Source of the DNA: CAVQXR01 sp963717955
GTDB taxonomy: Bacteria > Actinomycetota > Thermoleophilia > Gaiellales > Gaiellaceae
Length of the DNA stretch: 64,000 nucleotides
NCBI GenBank assembly: GCA_963717955.1
Contig: CAVQXR010000001.1
Coordinates: forward strand, 186,001-250,000
Direction of reading: 5' to 3'
Part shown: positions 58,853-64,000 of the stretch, piece by piece
How the letters are laid out: every line of letters starts with the position of its first letter
How positions within the stretch are numbered: the stretch's first letter is position 1
Notes under the pieces: generated by a model
Databases searched by the model: none
What the model saw: only the letters and a program-made list of their open reading frames with translations
Told to the model about the DNA's origin: nothing
Translations under genes and position numbers: made by a program

Positions 58853-59272
58853 GTGCACGACGCTCCGGATGTCCACGGCGGTCGAGCATCTCCAGTGCAG
58901 CGGGCGCTACGCGAGCTCGCGGCGCGGGCGATCGACCGCGGCCGGTACGCGCCCGCCGAGGTCGTGCTGGCGAACATGCAGGGCGGGCCGCTCGATCACA
59001 CGAACTGGCACCATCGGGTATCGGGGCTGGCGCTCGAAGAGGCGAGCCTCAAGGGCGTCTACCGCTGGCATGACCTCCGGCACGCGGCCGTCTCGAGGCT
59101 CGTCGAGCAGGGTGCTGATATCCCCGTCGTGCAGGCCGTCGCCGGCCACGCCTCGGCCGCGACGACTCTCAGCATCCACACGCATCTTCGAGATGATCGG
59201 CTGAAACGGGCCGCCCGCGAGTTCGATCAAGGGCACGCTCGGGGCACGAACGCTTCGATCGTTTCCCAGTGA
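58853..59272 (+). pseudogene. Tyrosine recombinase (integrase) C-terminal remnant
   Basis: Similarity begins near 58960: 'VVLANMQGGPLDHTNWHHRV' and 'YRWHDLRHAAVSRLVEQGAD' (catalytic H-x-x-R), then 'VVQAVAGHASAATTLSIHTH' (G-H-A-S). The N-terminal domain and first catalytic Arg are missing. The nucleophile Tyr, normally in T-L-x-x-Y-x-H, reads 'TLSIHTH', so it is inactive. Its position 27 bases before the attachment repeat is typical for the integrase of a tRNA-targeted element. Confidence 0.8.
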
Positions 59273-59299
59273 AGGCAACGAAACATTGTGATTTCCAGG

Positions 59300-59355
59300 T
59301 GCTTCTCGATGCGCCTGGGAGGATTCGAACCTCCGACCGTCGGCTTAGAAGGCCG
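59300..59355. repeat. Right attachment site within tRNA-Arg (56-bp direct repeat)
   Basis: Identical over 56 bases to 52917-52972. It contains the 3' half of tRNA-Arg through the anticodon loop plus ten bases beyond the tRNA 3' end. The next base differs (C here, G at the left copy), which defines the repeat edge. Confidence 0.85.
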
Positions 59356-59382
59356 CTGCTCTGTCCTCTGAGCTACAGGCGC
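59310..59382 (-). tRNA. tRNA-Arg (anticodon TCT)
   Basis: A 73-base cloverleaf on the minus strand: acceptor GCGCCTG pairs with CAGGCGC, the anticodon loop CTTCTAA gives TCT, and the T arm is GGAGG-TTCGAAT-CCTCC. The discriminator is A and CCA is not encoded. It was kept intact by the integrated element on its 3' side. Confidence 0.95.
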
Positions 59383-59462
59383 CGCGCCGAGCGTAGCAGC
59401 GCCTCCAGCGGGTGCGGGCATGCCGGGAGCCCGGCCGGTGGTGCGATAGAGTGAGAGTGCTC

Positions 59463-59536
59463 GGTGGCGGTAGCTCAGCTGGTAGAGCCCCGGGTTGTGG
59501 TCCCGGTGGTCGCGGGTTCGAGTCCCGTCCGCCACC
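59463..59536 (+). tRNA. tRNA-His (anticodon GTG)
   Basis: Acceptor GTGGCGG (59464-59470) pairs with CCGCCAC, with the extra G at -1 (59463) facing discriminator C (59536), the histidine identity element. The anticodon arm is CCGGG-TTGTGGT-CCCGG, giving GTG. The T arm is GCGGG-TTCGAGT-CCCGT, closed by a G-T pair. CCA is not encoded. Accessory-type genes begin to its 3' side. Confidence 0.96.
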
Positions 59537-59675
59537 CTGAACGGTCCGCCTCGCGGTGGGCCGTCACTGGTTCTTGGGCCCGAACCGTCGTGTCCGCTCC
59601 GGCCGGTACGCCACCTCACCCCGTCAAAGAAGACTGGGCGATGCGCCCTGGACCCTTGACACGAGCGCCTCCATA

Positions 59676-62465
59676 TCAGTTCTGGCCGAGGCGGGTTAGC
59701 GCGGCAAGCTCGGTGCGGGAGCGGACGCCCACCTTCCGGTAGATGTTCCGCAGGTGGAAGTCCACTGTCTTGGGACTGAGGAAGAGCTCGGCTGCGGCTT
59801 CCTTGTTCGTCGCCCCGCGGGCAACAATGAAGGCAACCTGGAGCTCGTGGTCGGTGAGGCGCTCGGAAAGGGCGGGGTCGCGGCGGCGCGGGGACTCCCC
59901 GCTTGCCCTCAGCTCCTTCCGCGCTCGCGCGGCCCACTGAGCCGCGCCCAGCCGCTCGAACGCCCCGAGAGCCGCGCGAAGCGGCTTGCGCGCGTCGGTG
60001 CGGCGGCCCGACCGGCGAAGCCGCTCCCCGAAGCAAAGCTCTGTATGCGCGCGCTCGAAGGGCCAGGAAAGCTTGTCGTGATAACGAAACGCGAGGTCGA
60101 ATGCGGCGTCGTACTCGTCCTCGCCAGCGAGGAGGCCGCGGCAGCGTCCAGCCGACGCTAGCGTCCAGATCCGCCCAGTCCGCTCGCCCCGCTCCTCGAT
60201 GACCTCGAGCAGTGCCTCGGCTTCGCCGCGGCGTCCGGCCCGAACGTAGCTTTCGACCAGGAGTGGAAACCCCTGGATGGCGTTGAGTTCCAGCAATTGG
60301 TCGACCCAGATCTGGGCAGCGGGCTCGAGCCACGCGACCGCCTCATCCACGGCGCCGACCCCAAGGGCCAGTATCCCGTGAGCCCAGCCGACCTGGGGAA
60401 CTACCGAGTCGGTCCCGAGCTCTCTCGCGAGCTCGAGCGCGCGGCCGGCGTGCTCGCGGCAGTCGTCGGCGTGACCGAGCCCCGCCTCCACGAGAGCAAG
60501 GCAGGAAGAACACCAACCGAGCAGAATCAGCTGACCCGTGTCCGTCGCGAGGCGAACCGCTTCGCCGGCGTGGGCATACGCCTCTGCCCACCGCCCGCTT
60601 CGGAACTCGATCTGCGCTAACGTGGCCAGCGGGTAGGGGAGCATCGCCGGAGCCGCGGCGGAGCGAGCAGCCGCGATCGCACGTCCGAGAATGTGCCGCG
60701 CCCGCTCATACTCCTCGAGAATCATGAGCCCTGTCGCCAGCACCTGGTGGAGATCGACAAGACCGAGGGGCTCCTGCTGGGCGAGGGCCGACTCCATCTC
60801 TCCGAGGATCTCGAAAGCTTCCTGGCTCTCGCCGCCGCAGGCGAGTGAGTAGCCGTAGAGGATGGACACCGCCGCAATTAGTGAGGGGTTTCCGCTCTTG
60901 CAAGCAAGCCCATAGCCGCGGCGGGCGCTCTCGAGCGCGGGCGCCCTCTGGGCGGCCATCCAGGCTGGCATACAGGCCTCCGCGAACATGGCCGCGGCTC
61001 GGTCGGGATCAACCGGCTCGACCGTCTCCGCCTCCTGAACGAGGAAGGTGTGCGTTTCGAGGGTCGCACCTCGGTACAGAAGGCCTCTACCCCGGGCGAG
61101 CTGGAGGTCTGCCCGGGTGCAGAGATCGTCGGCCATGCCGAGGGCTTCCTCGAGCAGCGCATCCGCGAGGTCAAGGTGCCCGCTCAGCTGAAACTCGATG
61201 GCGGCCTGGTGAAGACGTCCGATCCGGGCCTCTCGGTCACTCGAGAGTGCTGCTGCGCGCTCGAATGAACGGGCAGCCGAGGAATGCCCGTGCCTTTGCT
61301 GCGCTTTACGGGCGACCTCTTCCAGGAGCGCGGCAACCGGTTCGTCGGGTGAGAGCGTGGCGAGGGCCAAATGCCAAGCGCGTCGATACTCCGTGTCCGC
61401 CGAGACGAGCGCCTCAGCAAGCGCGGCGTGCGCCCGCCTGCGAGTGGCCGATGTCGCGTCGTGGTAGACGGCGGACCGAAGAAGCGGATGTCTGAAGCGG
61501 ACCTCCCCCTCAAGCACGAGAAGCCCTTCTTCCTCCGCCTGCTCAAGGGCGCTCCAGTCGACGCGAAGCACCTTGAGCGCACCGACTATGGCGTCGATCG
61601 CCTCAGGGCTTGCAGCTGCTACAAGGAGCGCTTGTCGCACGTCGGCTGGCAGGCGACGGACGCGCGCGAGAAACGCCTGCTCGATCCCCTTTCCCGTCGG
61701 CAGCGGCTCCGGCAGCGGCTCCCGTCCGGTGCGCTGCGCGCCGCTCAGCAGGCCCGGGATCTCGATCAAGCCGAGCGGATTCCCTTCTGTTGCATGGACG
61801 ATTTGGTCGACCACCGGCGGCTCGAGCTCGGCCGACACGCGGCCCAGAAGCACTCTCGCGGCTTCCTCGTCAAGGCCCTGTAGCACGAGCTCGGGTAGTC
61901 CTGAGCCGTCAAATAGGCTGGGAACGTCTTCACGCAGCGCGACGAGCAGAGCAATCCCTTCGGCAGAGAGCCGGCGTGCTGCGAATAAGAGAGCCTGCTG
62001 CGAACTCTCGTCAAGCCAGAAGGCATCGTCGGCGAGAGCGAGCACTGGACGCTCCTCAGCCTCTGCGGCTAGGAGGCTCAGCGTCGCCGCAGAGATCGTG
62101 AACGGATCGACCGCGGCGGGGGGTCCGAGCGAGAGTGCGCCGCGTAGAGCGGCAGCCTGATGCTCGGGGATTGCGTCGAGCATCCCAAGTAGCGGGCGGA
62201 GCAGCTCCGAAAGTCCGGAAAAGGCAAGCTCGGACTCGGACTCGATGCCCCGCGCCGACGCGACCTCCATTCCCCCTCCCTGATCGCGCGCGTACTCGAG
62301 AAGCGCCGTCTTTCCGATGCCCGGCTCGCCGCGGACCAGCAGCACGACGCTCTTTCCTTTCCGGGCAGACTCGAGAACCGCGTCGATACTGGCGCACTCC
62401 GCCACGCGGCCCACGAGCGCGTCGCCTCGAATAGAAGCTGTGCTGGAAGCCGCCGGCCTGCGCAC
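59676..62465 (-). CDS. LAL-type large ATPase LuxR-family transcriptional regulator
   Basis: 929 residues from GTG 62465. Walker A 'LLVRGEPGIGKTALLEYA' near residue 45 and Walker B 'RPVLALADDAFWLDESSQQ' near 145 define the AAA16/STAND ATPase. The middle 500 residues are TPR-like helices. The C-terminal LuxR HTH is 'LTDHELQVAFIVARGATNKE' and 'PKTVDFHLRNIYRKVGVRSR'. It is of the same class as the island regulator at 56.2-58.8 kb but clearly a different subfamily. It is divergent from the secreted-protein gene at 62639, a possible target. Confidence 0.92.
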   Translation of the reverse strand: MRRPAASSTASIRGDALVGRVAECASIDAVLESARKGKSVVLLVRGEPGIGKTALLEYARDQGGGMEVASARGIESESELAFSGLSELLRPLLGMLDAIPEHQAAALRGALSLGPPAAVDPFTISAATLSLLAAEAEERPVLALADDAFWLDESSQQALLFAARRLSAEGIALLVALREDVPSLFDGSGLPELVLQGLDEEAARVLLGRVSAELEPPVVDQIVHATEGNPLGLIEIPGLLSGAQRTGREPLPEPLPTGKGIEQAFLARVRRLPADVRQALLVAAASPEAIDAIVGALKVLRVDWSALEQAEEEGLLVLEGEVRFRHPLLRSAVYHDATSATRRRAHAALAEALVSADTEYRRAWHLALATLSPDEPVAALLEEVARKAQQRHGHSSAARSFERAAALSSDREARIGRLHQAAIEFQLSGHLDLADALLEEALGMADDLCTRADLQLARGRGLLYRGATLETHTFLVQEAETVEPVDPDRAAAMFAEACMPAWMAAQRAPALESARRGYGLACKSGNPSLIAAVSILYGYSLACGGESQEAFEILGEMESALAQQEPLGLVDLHQVLATGLMILEEYERARHILGRAIAAARSAAAPAMLPYPLATLAQIEFRSGRWAEAYAHAGEAVRLATDTGQLILLGWCSSCLALVEAGLGHADDCREHAGRALELARELGTDSVVPQVGWAHGILALGVGAVDEAVAWLEPAAQIWVDQLLELNAIQGFPLLVESYVRAGRRGEAEALLEVIEERGERTGRIWTLASAGRCRGLLAGEDEYDAAFDLAFRYHDKLSWPFERAHTELCFGERLRRSGRRTDARKPLRAALGAFERLGAAQWAARARKELRASGESPRRRDPALSERLTDHELQVAFIVARGATNKEAAAELFLSPKTVDFHLRNIYRKVGVRSRTELAALTRLGQN

Positions 62466-62638
62466 TCCTGCCTCCGGATTGTCCTTCCGGCGATTGTAAC
62501 GCTTTCCACAAACCTAGGCGTTTTCCCGGCGCGGTCGACGAGCCTTCGTGATTCGCTCCGTCCAGGTCTCTATGCGAAGGAGTCGATAGCCGTGAGAGCG
62601 ACAAAAGGAGGGGCGATCAACGTGAAAGGAGAGGCGCG

Positions 62639-63202
62639 ATGAGCAAGAAGTTGATCACGACAAGGAGATCGGTCATGAAGCGCATGATCGGATTGGCCCT
62701 TGCTGTCGCCACGGCCGCCAGCCTCGCGGTCGTCGCACAGGCACGTCCTGCGGCCGGGGGGTCGCCCGATGATGGCTGGCACCGCAGTGCCAACGTCACG
62801 TTCACGAAATGGGTGACGAGCCTCCCCGCCGACCCCTCGACGCTGGCCGGGGTTTCCATGGCCGGGGTGGTCGGCGGCGATGTCGGCCCTGGCGTCTTTG
62901 TGGGGAAGGTGATCAGAGACAACACGACGTTGAAGCCCGGCTTCTGGCTGGCGCAAGCGCTCTACGGATTCAACGGCACCAAGCACTCCTTCGTCGCGTA
63001 CAACTTCATCACGGAGAACGACACGACGAGCCCAATCACCGCCACGATCCGCGGCGTCGTCATCAAGGGATGGATGAGGGGCGCGCGAGTGACCGGGGAA
63101 TACACGCAATGGGATCCGTGCCCCATCCCGACACCGGGCAACGTGTTCGGCACCGTGTGTTTCCAGGGCACGCTCCACCTTCAGCTCGGGTTCGGCTACT
63201 AG
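62639..63202 (+). CDS. Secreted protein of unknown function
   Basis: 187 residues from ATG 62639, with AAAGGAG 9-15 bases upstream. ATG 62675 (MKRMIGLALAVATAASLAVVA) would give a cleaner signal peptide ending 'AQARPAAG'. The mature part is beta-rich ('VFVGKVIRDNTTLKPGFWLA', 'HSFVAYNFITENDTTSPITA', 'CFQGTLHLQLGFGY') with two cysteines. No family recognised. GC and codon use look slightly less extreme than in core genes, fitting an accessory region. Confidence 0.6.
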   Translation: MSKKLITTRRSVMKRMIGLALAVATAASLAVVAQARPAAGGSPDDGWHRSANVTFTKWVTSLPADPSTLAGVSMAGVVGGDVGPGVFVGKVIRDNTTLKPGFWLAQALYGFNGTKHSFVAYNFITENDTTSPITATIRGVVIKGWMRGARVTGEYTQWDPCPIPTPGNVFGTVCFQGTLHLQLGFGY

Positions 63203-63383
63203 GACCCTCGGCAGAGATCTACCGCAGCGCGACAGCCAGAGCCCCGTTCCTCTCGCGAGGCCAGGGACTCTGGCTGTTCGGCGCAGGCCGGGGCGATGAG
63301 AGAGCCAAACCCCGTCGAACCTAGCAGCCTCCGACCCTGGCCGAGGCCCTGGCTTCGAGCTGCGGCCCAGGACGTGAGGAGCG

Positions 63384-63410
63384 CAAAGAGAAGGCCGCCT
63401 CGCGGCGGCC
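63384..63410 (-). terminator. Intrinsic terminator of the leftward small-gene pair
   Basis: On the minus strand GGCCGCC-GCGA-GGCGGCC is followed by TTCTCTTT, a classical stem with T-rich tail, 24 bases after the stop of the 58-residue gene. A second inverted repeat (ACAGCCAGAG at 63232-63241 with 63268-63277) lies downstream of the secreted-protein gene from the other side. Confidence 0.7.
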
Positions 63411-63433
63411 CCTCTCGACAGATGTCGGTCGAG

Positions 63434-63610
63434 CTAGTCGGTGACGTACAGAAGCGGCTCGTCCTGCGTCACTTCGAGCCGGAGCCTGAGAGGCTCGCCG
63501 TCGCTCGCCTTGATCTCGTACTCGGCCGGCTCTCCCTCGTTGAGCGCCTCGTCGAGCGTGCCGAGGAGCCGACACAGGTCTTTGATCGTTCCGCTGATGG
63601 TGAGGTTCAC
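63434..63610 (-). CDS. Small hypothetical protein of mobile-region type
   Basis: 58 residues from GTG 63610, overlapping the upstream stop by four bases. 'VNLTISGTIKDLCRLLGTLD' and 'GEPAEYEIKASDGEPLRLRL' suggest a helix followed by a small beta sheet. No family recognised. Tight coupling to the next gene and its own terminator support it as real. Confidence 0.6.
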   Translation of the reverse strand: MNLTISGTIKDLCRLLGTLDEALNEGEPAEYEIKASDGEPLRLRLEVTQDEPLLYVTD

Positions 63611-63897
63611 GCCGGCTCCTTCGCGAGCGCGGCCTCGCGGACGGTCTTCGACTCCTCGGCTCCGCCGAGTTCCCGAATGCAGATCGCCCTGACGACCGGC
63701 GGGTACCAGGTGCGTCCCTTCCCGAAGGTCGGCACCTTCGAGTCGTTCAAGATCCGCGCGATCGACGGGTACCCGTTCCCGTTCCTGCGGAGCCGGACGA
63801 TCTGCGCGACGACCTTCTTGCGCTCGGCCTGCTTCGCGTTCGCGGTGGCCCTCGCCTCGTCGGTGAGCTCCTGCGCCAGCTCGGTTTCCTTCGCCAT
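63607..63897 (-). CDS. Small protein with recombinase-like helical motif
   Basis: 96 residues; ATG 63897 has a strong AAGGAGGAA upstream. An acidic/basic helix ('ELAQELTDEARATANAKQAE') leads into 'IVRLRRNGNGYPSIARILND' and 'TWYPPVVRAICIRELG'. The 'G-x-x-x-I-A-x-x-L-N ... W-x-P-x-x-V-R-x-I' pattern is that of the DNA-binding (Recombinase) region of large serine recombinases, but no catalytic domain is present. It may be a stand-alone DNA-binding protein of a mobile element. Confidence 0.6.
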   Translation of the reverse strand: MAKETELAQELTDEARATANAKQAERKKVVAQIVRLRRNGNGYPSIARILNDSKVPTFGKGRTWYPPVVRAICIRELGGAEESKTVREAALAKEPA

Positions 63898-64000
63898 CTC
63901 GTTCCTCCTTCGGTCGGTGAGGGAGGGAGGTTCACGCAGGCCGAGTCGGAAGTCACTAGCGGGTGCCGCGGGACGCGCTGGAAGGCCGGAGACGGCTCGC

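Larger units (their letters stand above)
52917..59355. mobile_element. Decayed integrative element in tRNA-Arg
   Basis: A 6.4-kb segment bounded by identical 56-bp repeats, the right one within tRNA-Arg. The gene next to the tRNA is the C-terminal remnant of a tyrosine recombinase. Cargo is a cupin-TPR protein, a 54-residue membrane peptide, a repeat-rich surface protein, a LuxR-family ATPase regulator and several gene fragments. No replication or transfer genes remain. Gene density is much lower than outside. Confidence 0.75.

Overview
The window looks like chromosomal DNA of a high-GC Actinomycetota. A deep lineage such as Thermoleophilia is my inference, not a proof. The gene order rplM-rpsI-glmM-glmS-acpS-nnr-alr is typical of actinobacteria. 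Many genes start 6-8 bases after a TANNNT -10 box with no room for a ribosome binding site, which points to leaderless mRNAs.

Layout. 1-13.6 kb: ribosomal proteins L13/S9, amino-sugar and cell-wall precursor genes, tRNA maturation and lipid genes. 13.6-22.2 kb: FIST/MarR pair, SDR, FabI, a large membrane protein, a peroxiredoxin with an in-frame TGA at the catalytic cysteine, RidA, a serine hydrolase and a Nudix-VOC fusion. 22.4-28.7 kb: trxA, ileS, ispH, an EamA transporter and an M15 peptidase, dense with single-base indels that look technical. 28.8-37.7 kb: a second TGA-containing redox protein (ArsC), nitrobindin, a split LigD-like pair (ligase and polymerase), a USP-USP-Rieske fusion and an ABC exporter. 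37.9-45.8 kb: a corrinoid methyl-transfer cluster with an aldonate-type dehydratase, an IclR regulator and shared operators. 45.7-52.9 kb: an IS481-type element inserted at a CTAG site, small terminal-inverted-repeat elements, transporters and a membrane pseudokinase. 52.9-59.36 kb: a decayed integrative element in tRNA-Arg, bounded by a 56-bp direct repeat. 59.5 kb to the end: tRNA-His followed by a second accessory region with a LuxR-family ATPase regulator and small mobile-element-like genes.

Most striking result: two unrelated thiol enzymes, a peroxiredoxin (19.0-19.5 kb) and an ArsC-type reductase (29.8-30.2 kb), each carry one in-frame TGA exactly where the catalytic cysteine belongs. 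Each TGA is followed at the correct distance by a hairpin with G in the first two loop positions, as in a bacterial SECIS. They are best read as selenoproteins; the Sec machinery must lie outside this window.

Second theme: a population of short repeats (about 90-180 bp) with terminal inverted repeats, several ending in CTAG. They sit on -10 boxes or stop codons, beside a full-length IS whose target duplication is also centred on CTAG. Third theme: the predicted methyl-transfer operon, in which a UroD-family methyltransferase is coupled to a YjhG/YagF-type sugar-acid dehydratase and may demethylate an O-methylated sugar acid.
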